Notes: generated by a model from the sequence alone, not told the origin. 64,000 nt of DNA from Chitinophaga varians (GCF_014529945.1 NZ_JACVFB010000001.1:62001-126000); one strand, 5' to 3'; shown: positions 15,262-24,546, numbered from the stretch's first letter. Numbers and translations: made by a program.

Positions 15262-17658
15262 ATGTTTAAAAATTATCTGAAAACCGCCTGGCAAAATATA
15301 CGCTGCCACAAATCCTATGTGGCTATTAATACAATTGGACTGGCAGTAGGGATTGCGGCCTGCCTGCTTATCTTCCTGTTAATTCAATATGAAACCAGTT
15401 TCGACAATTTTCATCACAACAAGGAACGTATCTACCGGGTGGTATCGGTCACCCAAACGCCGGAGGGTATCAATTATTCCACGGCCAGCGCTGTTCCGGT
15501 GGCAGAAGCCCTGCGAATGGAATATCCGCAACTGGAGCATACTGCCCGCATCTATGCCAGGCGGGATAAACAGGTAACTGTGCTGGATGATAATGCCAGG
15601 TCCACACAAAAAAAATTTAAGGAGAACATCTTCTTTGCCGACACGGAGTTTTTCGACATCTTCCATTTTCCATTTCTGGAAGGCAACGCAAAAACTGCGT
15701 TGTCAGCACCCAACACCGTTGTACTGACGCAGGAAACAGCGGAGAAGTATTTTGGAGACTGGCATGCCGCGATGGGTAAATTCATAAAGTATGACAATGA
15801 CCAGGTTTGTAAGGTAACAGGTATTCTGAAAAATACACCGGCCAATACTGACTTTCCCATGCAGGTGGTATTGCCCTTTAAAAATTCCGTGCATGAAGAT
15901 CTTGCCACCGACTGGCTGAGCCAGGACGGATCGTTAAATACCTTCGCGGTACTGTCGGAAAGTATGTCGGCGCAGCAATTCGATAACAACCTCAAAGACT
16001 TCGTAAAGAGACATGCGCCTGCTGAAGCAGCGAATCAGGCCTATCTGTTACAGCCTTTACGCGACATCCACTATGAGAGCCGGTTTGGCACTTATAGCGG
16101 TCGCACTTTCAGTAAACAATTGATTACGGCGTTGGGTTTAATCGGTTTATTCCTGCTGGTGATCGCGTGTGTTAATTTTATTAATCTTTCTACAGCGCAG
16201 GCCGTCAACCGTTCAAAAGAAGTAGGGGTCAGAAAGGTTTTGGGCAGTAGCAGAAAACAATTGATTATTCAGTTTCTGGGTGAAACTTTTCTTATTACAC
16301 TTATTTCAGCCGTGATAGCCATCGTGTTGGTATTCCTGGTATTGCCGTTGTTTAATCAGCTGTTGCAGACACCATTGAAGGTCCAGTTCCGTCTTCCTCT
16401 GCTGGCTTTTTTGTGTGGGATGGTAATCGTTGTTACATTTTTGTCGGGCTTTTATCCTGCCATTGTATTATCAGGTTTTAATCCCATTGCCGTGCTGAAA
16501 AGCAAGTTTGCCGCCAGGGCCGCAGGCGGACTTTCCATGAGAAGAGCACTGGTGGTTTTCCAGTTTACCGTAGCGCAGACGTTGATTATCGGAACGCTCA
16601 TCGTGGTGGGACAAATGAATTTCTTTCAACATGCGGCGCTGGGATTTGATAAAGATGCGATCATCACTGTTCCGCTTGCCAATGATACGGCACGTGGGAA
16701 AGTAGCAGTATTAAAAGCCGCATTGCAACAGCAGGCAGGGGTGAAGAGTATCAGTCTCAGTGCATTTAGTCCGATGGACAAGGCGAGTTGGGACAGCGAT
16801 TTTAAATTTGATAACGAGGTTAAAAAACCGGGATTTCAGGCTGAACTAAAATGGGCAGACGTTGATTATTTTAAAACGTATAACATGCAGTTCATTGCCG
16901 GAGCGCCCTATCGGCAGGCTGATACCGTGAGTGGATTTGTAGTAAATGAGTTGATGGCTAAAAAGCTGGGGTTCACCCATCCGGAAGAGATGATCGGTAA
17001 GAAAATAAATCTGTGGGATGGTGGGCTGGTAGCGCCGATTGTAGGGGTAATAAAAAATTTCCACAGCAGCTCGCTGCAAACGGAGATGAAACCGATGATA
17101 CTGGGTCCGCAGAAAATGATGTACCGGTTGGTCAACATAAAAGTACAGCCACAGCATGCGAATCAAACGTTGGCCGCCATAGAAAAGATTTGGAGCAATA
17201 CTTATCCTGAGTTTATCTATGAATATCAGTTTCTCGATGATGCGATAGCCAGCTTTTACAAGCAGGAAAGCGCGCTTTCACAGTTGTACAAGTTATTTGC
17301 AGGTATTGCCGTATTTATTTCCTGTCTTGGTTTGTACGGCTTTGTTTCCTTTATGGCGGTGCAGCGTACCAAAGAAGTGGGCATCAGAAAAGTATTGGGC
17401 GCCTCGGTTATCCATATTGTTTACTTATTCTCCAAAGAGTTTACGTTGCTGATTGGTATAGCCTTTTTGATTGCGGCTCCTTTAGCTTATTATTTCATGC
17501 ATTACTGGCTGCAGCATTTTGCTTACCGGATCAACATCAGTGTGGGAATATTTCTGTTAACCATTCTCAGTGCCGAAGTGATTGCCTGGCTGACCGTGGG
17601 TTATCAGGCTATAAAGGCGGCGGTAGCTAATCCGGTGAAGAGTTTGAAAATGGAGTGA
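15262..17658 (+). CDS. ABC transporter permease, FtsX/MacB type with duplicated core
   Basis: The 798-residue protein starts at MFKNYLKTAWQNI, the usual beginning of this Bacteroidota family. The first membrane helix is AINTIGLAVGIAACLLIFLLI. A MacB-like periplasmic domain (about 50-250) and a three-helix FtsX block (NLSTAQAVNRSKEVGVRKVLG) follow, then a second periplasmic domain and a second FtsX block (VQRTKEVGIRKVLGAS). The duplicated EVG(I/V)RKVLG motif marks the coupling-helix region of both halves. The ATPase partner is not adjacent. Such permeases usually act in export or envelope-stress systems. Upstream ATG 15172 is rejected as start. Confidence 0.9.
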   Translation: MFKNYLKTAWQNIRCHKSYVAINTIGLAVGIAACLLIFLLIQYETSFDNFHHNKERIYRVVSVTQTPEGINYSTASAVPVAEALRMEYPQLEHTARIYARRDKQVTVLDDNARSTQKKFKENIFFADTEFFDIFHFPFLEGNAKTALSAPNTVVLTQETAEKYFGDWHAAMGKFIKYDNDQVCKVTGILKNTPANTDFPMQVVLPFKNSVHEDLATDWLSQDGSLNTFAVLSESMSAQQFDNNLKDFVKRHAPAEAANQAYLLQPLRDIHYESRFGTYSGRTFSKQLITALGLIGLFLLVIACVNFINLSTAQAVNRSKEVGVRKVLGSSRKQLIIQFLGETFLITLISAVIAIVLVFLVLPLFNQLLQTPLKVQFRLPLLAFLCGMVIVVTFLSGFYPAIVLSGFNPIAVLKSKFAARAAGGLSMRRALVVFQFTVAQTLIIGTLIVVGQMNFFQHAALGFDKDAIITVPLANDTARGKVAVLKAALQQQAGVKSISLSAFSPMDKASWDSDFKFDNEVKKPGFQAELKWADVDYFKTYNMQFIAGAPYRQADTVSGFVVNELMAKKLGFTHPEEMIGKKINLWDGGLVAPIVGVIKNFHSSSLQTEMKPMILGPQKMMYRLVNIKVQPQHANQTLAAIEKIWSNTYPEFIYEYQFLDDAIASFYKQESALSQLYKLFAGIAVFISCLGLYGFVSFMAVQRTKEVGIRKVLGASVIHIVYLFSKEFTLLIGIAFLIAAPLAYYFMHYWLQHFAYRINISVGIFLLTILSAEVIAWLTVGYQAIKAAVANPVKSLKME

Positions 17659-17749
17659 TAGCGATGCTGCGCGGGCGTTTGCCGGGACTTTACTTTGACA
17701 GCCGGTGTCGGTAATGAGAGGCGTATATCAGTGAACGACAGGTGCGTTG

Positions 17750-18148
17750 TTTTTGATGCTTACTTCAGGCGCATCAGTAGGAGTGGGCAACGGCTATGTC
17801 TGGCAATCGCTTGCAGTTACAATGTTGTAATGCTTATTTCGGGCGCATCAGTAGGAGTGGGCAACGGCCATGTTTGGCAATCGCTTGCAGTTACAATGTT
17901 TTAATGCTTATTTCAGGCGCATCAGTAGGAGTGGGCAACCGCTATGTCTGGCAATCGCTTGCAGCTACAATGTTTTAATGCGTATTTCAGGCGCATCAGG
18001 AGGAGTGGGTCAACGGCCATGTCTGGCAATCGCTTGCCGTTACAATGTTTTAATGCTTACTTCGGGCGCATCAGTAGGAGTGGGCAACCGCTATGTCTGG
18101 CAATCGCTTGCAGCTACAATGTTTTAATGCTTATTTCAGGCGCATCAG
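17750..18148. repeat. 74-bp tandem repeat array (about 5.4 copies)
   Basis: The anchor GCGCATCAG recurs at 17769, 17843, 17917, 17991, 18066 and 18140, giving periods of 74, 74, 74, 75 and 74 bp. Each unit holds GGAGTGGG, a C(T/C)ATGT(C/T)TGGCAATCGCTTGC stretch and ACAATGTTTTAATGC. Units differ at a few positions, mainly transitions. GCAA-TCGC-TTGC within each unit can form a small hairpin. A degenerate trace (AGCAATCGTTTGCAGTT) follows at about 18184. Because 74 is not a multiple of 3, open frames rotate through the array and are not credible proteins. Confidence 0.92.
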
Positions 18149-18329
18149 AAGCGGAGCGGTGCAAGACTTCATGACCACTTTTTAGCAATCGTTTGCAGTT
18201 CCGGTGCGTTTTGGGGGAGTGATCAGACCGGGCCCTGACGGAATGTCCCTGTGGGCAGCCCTGCTGTATGGATATTTTCTTTTTGCGTTTTCAAAAAAGA
18301 GACTATATTGAGAAGCATATTTTCTCTTT

Positions 18330-18343
18330 GCTAAAACGATTTA
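18330..18343. promoter_or_regulatory. LacI-type operator half/variant O1 upstream of the ROK gene
   Basis: GCTAAAACGATTTA matches the first 14 bases of the better palindrome at 18382-18397, including the central CG typical of LacI-family operators. It lies just upstream of the TTTG -33 element, so a repressor bound here and at the second site could loop across the promoter. Confidence 0.6.
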
Positions 18344-18376
18344 TTTGACATTGTCAACCAAACAATCTTATATTTG
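18344..18376 (+). promoter_or_regulatory. Bacteroidota-type sigma-A promoter for the ROK kinase gene
   Basis: TTTG (18344-18347), a 21-bp spacer and TATATTTG (18369-18376) fit the Bacteroidota consensus TTTG-N19-21-TAnnTTTG exactly. Transcription would start near 18383, about 40 nt before the ATG at 18421, inside the second operator. Confidence 0.75.
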
Positions 18377-18381
18377 TCGAA

Positions 18382-18397
18382 GCTAAAACGATTTAGC
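18382..18397. promoter_or_regulatory. LacI-type operator O2 over the predicted transcription start
   Basis: GCTAAAACGATTTAGC is a 16-bp palindrome with one mismatched pair and a central CG, the pattern bound by LacI/GalR regulators. It overlaps the expected start of the ROK transcript, which suits repression relieved by a sugar ligand. No LacI-family gene is in the window. Confidence 0.68.
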
Positions 18398-18420
18398 CAT
18401 TTATACATTTAAAACTGTTT

Positions 18421-19287
18421 ATGAAAAGTTCCATGGCATTAGGAATTGATATCGGCGGGTCTCATATCACAGCTGCATTGGTGAACCTGGAAAAAAGAAC
18501 GATTGATACACCATCCTGGCATCGTACGCGCGTGAACTCACAAGGCAGCGCAGCGGAAATAATAGACGCATGGGCGGTCGTGATCAATGACGCTTTTAAA
18601 GATACACCTGCCGACAACCGGTATATTGGTATTGGTATGCCCGGTCCTTTTGACTATGAGCAGGGTATCAGCCGGATGAAAGACCAGCACAAATATGATG
18701 CGCTCTACGACCTCAACGTAAAGAACATGCTGGCTGCCAAACTGGAACTGGACCCTTCCAGGATCCGTTTTATCAACGACGCAGGCTGTTTCCTGCAGGG
18801 TGAGGTGTTTAGCGGCGCTGGTCGTAATTACCAACATGTCATCGGACTTACCCTGGGCACAGGGCTGGGCTCAGCTACCTTCCACGGCGGCCTGGCACAG
18901 GATGCTGACCGCTGGTGCTCACCCTACCGCGATGGGATGGCAGAAGATTATCTGTCGACCCGCTGGTTCGTGAAAAGATACCAGGAGCTGACCGGCAAAA
19001 CAGTGAAAGATGTAAAAGAACTGACTACCTATATCGATACAGACGCTACGGTTCAACAAATATTCGATGAATTCGCTTTCAACCTGGCGAGCTTTCTGAC
19101 CAGCTTTATCCGCGATGAATCGCCGGAAGCCATCGTGATCGGCGGTAATATTGCACAGGCAGCGGACCTGTTTTTTCCGGCCGTAAAACGTGAGCTGGCA
19201 CACCACCACCACCACCTGCCACTGCTGGTTGCCTCACTCGGCGAACAAGCCGCTATCCTCGGCGCTGCCAGCATCTGGTACGAATAA
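18421..19287 (+). CDS. ROK family sugar kinase-like protein lacking the zinc Cys motif
   Basis: The 288-residue product has the phosphate-1 motif GIDIGGSHITAAL near the N-terminus, the catalytic-Asp region FINDAGCFLQGE, and LTLGTGLGSA (phosphate-2). C-terminal VIGGNIAQA is the adenosine motif. Most ROK proteins carry a CxCGxxGC zinc motif after the conserved His; here that region reads WCSPYRDGMAEDYLS, so zinc is probably not bound. The likely reaction is ATP-dependent phosphorylation of glucose or a related hexose in the cytoplasm. It sits behind a LacI-type operator pair and is followed by 3-keto-sugar enzymes. Confidence 0.87.
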   Translation: MKSSMALGIDIGGSHITAALVNLEKRTIDTPSWHRTRVNSQGSAAEIIDAWAVVINDAFKDTPADNRYIGIGMPGPFDYEQGISRMKDQHKYDALYDLNVKNMLAAKLELDPSRIRFINDAGCFLQGEVFSGAGRNYQHVIGLTLGTGLGSATFHGGLAQDADRWCSPYRDGMAEDYLSTRWFVKRYQELTGKTVKDVKELTTYIDTDATVQQIFDEFAFNLASFLTSFIRDESPEAIVIGGNIAQAADLFFPAVKRELAHHHHHLPLLVASLGEQAAILGAASIWYE

Positions 19288-19409
19288 ATTTTTCATGTAA
19301 CATCAGGTTAGCAAGGAGGAAACCGTCCTTACATGCTGAATGATGCCAACGATATAAATACTACATCACCGGACACCGGAAATATTACCTCCGGTATGTT
19401 GATGAAGGT

Positions 19410-19522
19410 AGATGAAAAAGCCCTTCCCGGGAGCAATAAGCGTATCTGATACGCTTTGTAGCAGAGCATCTGCATAAATTTCCCCTAAAAGGCTATAAAA
19501 AATAATGCGGGCTTTTTCATCT
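19410..19522. ncRNA. Candidate structured RNA element in the ROK-oxidoreductase gap
   Basis: Perfect 14-bp arms AGATGAAAAAGCCC (19410-19423) and GGGCTTTTTCATCT (19509-19522) enclose 85 nt. Inside are two smaller hairpins: AAGCGTA-TCTGA-TACGCTT, and then GCAGA-GCA-TCTGC. The whole can fold as a closed multibranch structure. On the plus strand the closing arm has a T-run inside, so a transcription-attenuation role for the downstream genes is possible; a folded mobile repeat is the alternative. The 495-bp gap otherwise shows no credible gene. Confidence 0.5.
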
Positions 19523-19782
19523 CCCTGAATCTTAACAAAAAAGCAGGCGACAGAACAGCTTTGTCCGCGCCGGGCTTCATTTTGCTTTATATACTGCTGC
19601 ACAGGCCATCCTTCATGGCTATCGTCTTCCCTTTGCCGTTTATCACTATTTTCAGCCGCTCCGCTTGCAATTGCCCCACCGACTTTCTATCTTACTCCAA
19701 CATCAACCAGAACTTGTTTTTACAGTGAATAATGTCCAGTGAACTAACGGAGATCAATACACGTATTCAATCAAACATATAT

Positions 19783-21054
19783 ATGGCAAAACAAAACAGC
19801 GATTCAAGGCGGGCGTTCCTTAAAAATTCCCTGGGAGCGCTTGCTGCATTCACGATTGTTCCAAGGCATGTGCTGGGACGCGGCTATCTGGCGCCCAGTG
19901 ATCAGCTTACCAAAGCAGTGATCGGCACCGGCGGCATGGGCCGCGGCCACTTCGGCTATGCCGGCACCCGCGTGGTAGCGATCTGCGACGTGGACCGCAA
20001 TCACCTCAAACTGGCCATGGACCAGCTCGGCGACAAAGGCGTGAAAACGTTCTCCGACTACCGCGAAGTCATTACCCTCCCTGAAGTGGACATCGTCCAC
20101 GTTGCCACACCGCCGCACTGGCACGGAATTATCGCTGCCGATGCCGCCCGTGCAGGCAAGGATATCTGGTGCGAAAAACCCATGACGGCCACCATCGGCG
20201 AAGGCAAACGCCTCGTGGAAGCGGTACAACAACATGGCCGCATCTTCCGCCTCAATACCTGGTTCCGCTTTGAAGACCGCTTCTATGGCATGGGAACTAC
20301 CGTTAAACCAATTAAAAAACTGGTGGAAAGCGGACTGCTCGGCTGGCCGCTGAAAGTCACCGTCAGCAAACATACCGGCTTCGACTGGAAATTTTTCTGG
20401 GTAGGTAAAACCAACCTGGAAACAGTAGCCGTTCCTAAAGAACTGGACTATGATATGTGGCTCGGACCTGCACCGTTCCGTCCCTACAACCCCCATCGCG
20501 TACACCAGACCTTCCGCGGTTACTGGGACTACGATGGCGGCGGCCTCGGCGACATGGGCCAGCACTACCTCGACCCTGTACAATACTTCCTCGGTAAAGA
20601 CGATACCAGCCCCGTTAGCGTGGAAATAGACGCTCCACAACAACATCCTGACGCAGTAGGCACCTGGAGAAGGATCACCTACACCTACGCCGACGGATGC
20701 CAGATCATCCTCGACGGCGAAGGCAAAGATGAAAAAGCCGCTTACATCGAAGGGCCGAAAGGCAAACTGTATCCCGGCTTCAAATCCGATATCCCGGACC
20801 TGGAGAAAAAACTGGCCGCCTTCCCTGATCCGCTGCCGCAACAGACCGACTTTGTCGATGCTGTGAAAAACCGGAAAAAATTCGCACTCAACGAAGAAAA
20901 CGGTCACCGCTCCTGCACACTCGTGAATATGGGCAAAATAGCGCTTCGCCTGAACCGCTCCCTCAAATTTGACCCGGTGAAACAGGAGTTTATCGATGAC
21001 GCCGGCGCCAATGCGCTGATATTCCAGCCGATGCGTGGCCCGTGGACCATCTAA
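19783..21054 (+). CDS. Tat-exported Gfo/Idh/MocA family oxidoreductase
   Basis: The 423-residue protein begins with a canonical Tat signal (SRRAFLKNSLGALAAF) and an NAD-binding fold (VIGTGGMGRGH, VVAICDVDRNH). EKPMTATIGEGKR is the family's conserved EKP motif with the active-site Lys, and DMGQHYLDPVQYF carries the second catalytic block (Asp/His). ATG at 19783 puts the twin Arg near the N-terminus; an earlier start at 19732 is less likely. It is followed 65 bp later by a double-DUF1080 protein. Members of this group oxidise sugars at C3 or run the reverse step in 3-keto-glycoside pathways, usually with tightly bound NAD(H). The sugar is unknown. Confidence 0.9.
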   Translation: MAKQNSDSRRAFLKNSLGALAAFTIVPRHVLGRGYLAPSDQLTKAVIGTGGMGRGHFGYAGTRVVAICDVDRNHLKLAMDQLGDKGVKTFSDYREVITLPEVDIVHVATPPHWHGIIAADAARAGKDIWCEKPMTATIGEGKRLVEAVQQHGRIFRLNTWFRFEDRFYGMGTTVKPIKKLVESGLLGWPLKVTVSKHTGFDWKFFWVGKTNLETVAVPKELDYDMWLGPAPFRPYNPHRVHQTFRGYWDYDGGGLGDMGQHYLDPVQYFLGKDDTSPVSVEIDAPQQHPDAVGTWRRITYTYADGCQIILDGEGKDEKAAYIEGPKGKLYPGFKSDIPDLEKKLAAFPDPLPQQTDFVDAVKNRKKFALNEENGHRSCTLVNMGKIALRLNRSLKFDPVKQEFIDDAGANALIFQPMRGPWTI

Positions 21055-21119
21055 CCATTTTAGCATTTTAATATTTACATGTTTAAATGTTAAAATGATT
21101 AAATCAAGAAAATGACTAC

Positions 21120-24100
21120 ATGAAAAAGATCGCATACATACTTACTGCACTGCTGGTTGGCTGGAACAGCCTGGCCATCGCACAGGGCCCGTCAGACCAG
21201 CGCGCGTTCAATACCAAAATCGCCGATGTGCTGGCCTTAATGCCTGCTCCCAACAAAGGGCAGTTCAATACCAATATGGAAGCCATCAGCGCCCTCGGCG
21301 AAGAAGGGGTGGCGACCATCGCCGGTATGCTGGTACCAGAAGGAAAAGGTGATAATACCCAGCTGCAATACGCCCTCGCAGGTTACGCCTATTACGTTAC
21401 ACAACCTGGTAAGGAAGCCAAACGGAAAGAAGCAGCCGCGGCTTTCTGCAAAGCCATCGCTAAAGCCACCGATCCGGAAAACAAAGTGTTTCTGCTCACC
21501 CAGCTGCAAACTACCGGCGACAATGACGCTGTTGGCACCCTGCAGCCGCTGCTCGCAGCCGATCGTTTCTGCGATCCTGCCGCCCGCGTGCTGATTAAAA
21601 TCAACACCCCTGCCGCTCAGAAAGCATTGCTCGGCGCCCTGGCCACCGCTAACGCGACTAACCGTATCACCCTCACAGAAGCGTTGGGGGATGCCCGTTA
21701 TACTGCAGCAGTACCCGCTATTACCGCACAGCTGAACAACAGCGATAAAAAACTGGTGAAGGTGTCTCAATACGCCCTCGCCCAGATCGCCGATCCGTCT
21801 TCAGCTCCTGCACTGGGCAACGCTGCCGCTAAAGCCGGTTATACCTACGATGTTACAGACGCTACTTCGGCTTATCTCTATTATGCCGGTCAACTGGCCA
21901 GCAATGGTAACAAAGCTGCCGCACAGAAAATCGCGGAAGCACTGGTAAAACAATGCACCACCGATGCACAGGTACATACCCGTACTGCCGGCCTTAAACT
22001 GCTGGTAGATATCCTCGGTGACAAAAGCCAGCCCTGGATCAATCAGGCTGTCGCAGATAAAAACAACGAATACCGCGACGCAGCCCTGAAATTCGGCGCC
22101 CCTTTTGCCAATGCCGCTTCGCTTACCTGGCAGGCACAACTGAAAAATGCTACTGATGATACCAAAGCTGCTATCATCACGATGCTGGGCGAAAACAAAG
22201 TGACTTCCGCCCTGCCTGCCGTTACCGCGTTTACCAAAAATGGTAACGACGCAGTAAGACTGGCAGCCATCGCTGCTGCTGCCCGCATCGGCGGAACATC
22301 CACCCTGCCGGCATTGCTGGGTATCATGAAAACCGGTTCACCTGCTGATATCAACGCGGTGAAAAAGGCGCTGCGCCTGATGCCCGGTGAAGAAGTTACA
22401 CAACAGGCCGGTGCTGCACTGGCTACCATGCCCGCCGCAGCACAAACAGCGCTGCTCGGCGTGCTCGCTGCCCGCAAAGCCGACAACCGCGTGAACGATG
22501 TATTGCCGCTGGCCGCCAGCAGCAATGCTGACGTGAAAGCTGCTGCCTTCGCCGCCCTGAAAGACGTGGCCGGCAAAAACAACCTGCCGGCACTGTTCTC
22601 GCTGCTCAACAGCGCCAGCGCGCCGCAGGAAATCGTCAATATCCAGACGGCACTCATCAATGCAGGTGCTACCAGCAACGATGTAATGACGCAAATGAAA
22701 CAGGTGTCTGCCGCTAACCAGTACCGCTACCTCGGTGTACTGGCCGGTATCGGTCAACCTGCCGCCCTGGAGCCGGTAATGGCCGCCTTTGCGAATGGCG
22801 ACGCCGCTACGAAAGATGCTGCGGTAGGTGCGCTGTCCGACTGGAAAGATGCCTCCGCTGCCCCGTCGCTGCTGAAAATCGCCCGTGATGCCGCTAACAG
22901 CGCTTACCGCGAAAAAGCACTGACAGGCTATATCGACCTGACTAAAAAATCAGGATACACCGCCGATCAGAAAACACTGATGCTGCGCAATGTGCTGGAG
23001 CTGAACCCATCTGAAACAGTGCAAAAACAGGCGCTCACAGTACTGGAACAATGCAAGACATTCCCCGCCTTACTGCTGGCAGGTGAATACCTCGATAAAA
23101 CTGCCGTACAACAGGAAGCGGCTATGGCAGTGATGAACATCGCGCTGGCTAATAAAACCTATAACGGCAACGCGGTGCGTCAGCTGCTGGACAAAGCCGC
23201 TGCTGCACTGAAAGGTGGCGACGCTGACTACCAGCGCCAGTCTATCCGTAAATACCTCGCGGAAATGCCCGCAGGCGACGGCTTCGTATCAATGTTCAAT
23301 GGCAAAGACCTCAGCGGCTGGAAAGGACTGGTGGAAAATCCTATCGCCCGCGCCAAAATGGACGCTAAGGCACTGAGCAAAGCACAAGACAAAGCCAACG
23401 AAGCTATGCGCAAAGGCTGGTCCGTAAAAGACGGCCTGCTTATTTTCAACGGCCAGGGCGATAACCTCTGCACAGACAAAAAATACGGCGACTTTGAAAT
23501 GCTGGTGGACTGGAAAATCACACCGAACGGCGATGCGGGCATCTACCTCCGTGGCGCGCCACAGGTGCAGATCTGGGATACCTCCCGTACCGACGTGGGC
23601 GCTCAGGTAGGCTCCGGTGGTCTGTACAACAACCAGCAGAATGAAAGTAAACCGCTGAAACTGGCAGATAACGCCATCGGTGAGTGGAACCACTTCCGCA
23701 TCATTATGAAAGGCGACCGCGTAACGGTTTACCTCAACGGTCAACTGGTAACAGACAATACCATCCTGGAAAACTACTGGGACCGTAACCTGCCTATCTC
23801 TCCGGAAGAGCAGATCGAACTGCAGGCACACGGCACCTACGTGGCTTACCGTAACCTGTATATCAGGGAACTGCCCCGCGTGAAACCTTTCGTACTGAAC
23901 GACGAAGAGAAGAAAGCAGGGTATAAGGTGTTGTTCGACGGTACCAATATGCACGAATGGACCGGTAATACCAAAGACTATGTGATCGATGAAGGTAACC
24001 TGGTGATCTACCCCACCAATGGCGGTCACGGTAACCTCTACACGAAAAAAGAATATAAGAACTTCTCCTTCCGTTTTGAATTCCAGCTTACCCCCGGCGC

Positions 24101-24491
24101 CAACAACGGCCTGGGCGTTCGCGCCCCGCTGAGCGGCGACGCTGCCTATCAGGGTATGGAATTACAAATCCTGGACAACGAAGCGGACATCTACAAAGAC
24201 CTGAATATCTACCAATATCATGGCTCTGTGTACGGTGTTATCCCCGCTAAAAGAGGTTTCCTCAAACCAGTAGGAGAGTGGAACTATGAAGAAGCGATCG
24301 TTGATGGTACACATATCAAAGTCATTCTCAACGGTACCGTTATCCTGGACGGCGATATCGCCGAGGCCCGTGAAAAAGGTACACTGGACCATAAAAATCA
24401 TCCCGGCCTGAAAAATGAAACTGGTCATATCGGTTTCCTGGGACATGGATCTATCGTACGTTTCCGGAATATCCGGGTGAAAGAATTGTAG
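21120..24491 (+). CDS. HEAT-repeat protein with two DUF1080 (3-keto-disaccharide hydrolase) domains
   Basis: The 1123-residue protein has a signal peptide (to about AIAQG), then roughly 690 residues of Ala-rich HEAT-type helical repeats (for example KLVKVSQYALAQIADPSSAP). Two DUF1080 beta-sandwich domains follow at about 719-915 and 925-1123. Domain 1 has FVSMFNGKDLSGWKG, FEMLVDWKI and DAGIYLRG; domain 2 has KVLFDGTNMHEWTG, FSFRFEFQL and NNGLGVRAPL. DUF1080 enzymes cleave 3-keto-glycosides, so pairing with the Gfo/Idh/MocA oxidoreductase fits a periplasmic oxidise-then-cleave route. The HEAT array may bind polymer or partner proteins. A strong terminator follows. Confidence 0.9.
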   Translation: MKKIAYILTALLVGWNSLAIAQGPSDQRAFNTKIADVLALMPAPNKGQFNTNMEAISALGEEGVATIAGMLVPEGKGDNTQLQYALAGYAYYVTQPGKEAKRKEAAAAFCKAIAKATDPENKVFLLTQLQTTGDNDAVGTLQPLLAADRFCDPAARVLIKINTPAAQKALLGALATANATNRITLTEALGDARYTAAVPAITAQLNNSDKKLVKVSQYALAQIADPSSAPALGNAAAKAGYTYDVTDATSAYLYYAGQLASNGNKAAAQKIAEALVKQCTTDAQVHTRTAGLKLLVDILGDKSQPWINQAVADKNNEYRDAALKFGAPFANAASLTWQAQLKNATDDTKAAIITMLGENKVTSALPAVTAFTKNGNDAVRLAAIAAAARIGGTSTLPALLGIMKTGSPADINAVKKALRLMPGEEVTQQAGAALATMPAAAQTALLGVLAARKADNRVNDVLPLAASSNADVKAAAFAALKDVAGKNNLPALFSLLNSASAPQEIVNIQTALINAGATSNDVMTQMKQVSAANQYRYLGVLAGIGQPAALEPVMAAFANGDAATKDAAVGALSDWKDASAAPSLLKIARDAANSAYREKALTGYIDLTKKSGYTADQKTLMLRNVLELNPSETVQKQALTVLEQCKTFPALLLAGEYLDKTAVQQEAAMAVMNIALANKTYNGNAVRQLLDKAAAALKGGDADYQRQSIRKYLAEMPAGDGFVSMFNGKDLSGWKGLVENPIARAKMDAKALSKAQDKANEAMRKGWSVKDGLLIFNGQGDNLCTDKKYGDFEMLVDWKITPNGDAGIYLRGAPQVQIWDTSRTDVGAQVGSGGLYNNQQNESKPLKLADNAIGEWNHFRIIMKGDRVTVYLNGQLVTDNTILENYWDRNLPISPEEQIELQAHGTYVAYRNLYIRELPRVKPFVLNDEEKKAGYKVLFDGTNMHEWTGNTKDYVIDEGNLVIYPTNGGHGNLYTKKEYKNFSFRFEFQLTPGANNGLGVRAPLSGDAAYQGMELQILDNEADIYKDLNIYQYHGSVYGVIPAKRGFLKPVGEWNYEEAIVDGTHIKVILNGTVILDGDIAEAREKGTLDHKNHPGLKNETGHIGFLGHGSIVRFRNIRVKEL

Positions 24492-24513
24492 TAGTGATAT
24501 TACACGATATAAT

Positions 24514-24546
24514 AAAACGCCGGCAACTTCCAGCCGGCGTTTTTTT
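24514..24546 (+). terminator. Intrinsic terminator after the double-DUF1080 gene
   Basis: Stem ACGCCGGC (24517-24524) and GCCGGCGT (24533-24540), with an 8-nt loop and flanking AAA/TTT that lengthen it, is followed by TTTTTT. Confidence 0.92.

Noticed and set aside
17695..18174. Several overlapping open frames of 60-85 codons in the tandem repeat region
   Set aside because: They are the same 74-bp unit read in rotating frames; the products are near-copies of one another with no family features.
19366..19602. 78-codon minus-strand frame in the structured gap before the oxidoreductase
   Set aside because: It crosses both arms of the inverted repeat, has no start context or domain, and the RNA structure explains the region better.
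19804..21135. 443-codon open frame on the minus strand opposite the Gfo/Idh/MocA gene
   Set aside because: It mirrors a clear Tat-signal oxidoreductase; the reverse frame has no recognisable motifs and arises from codon bias.
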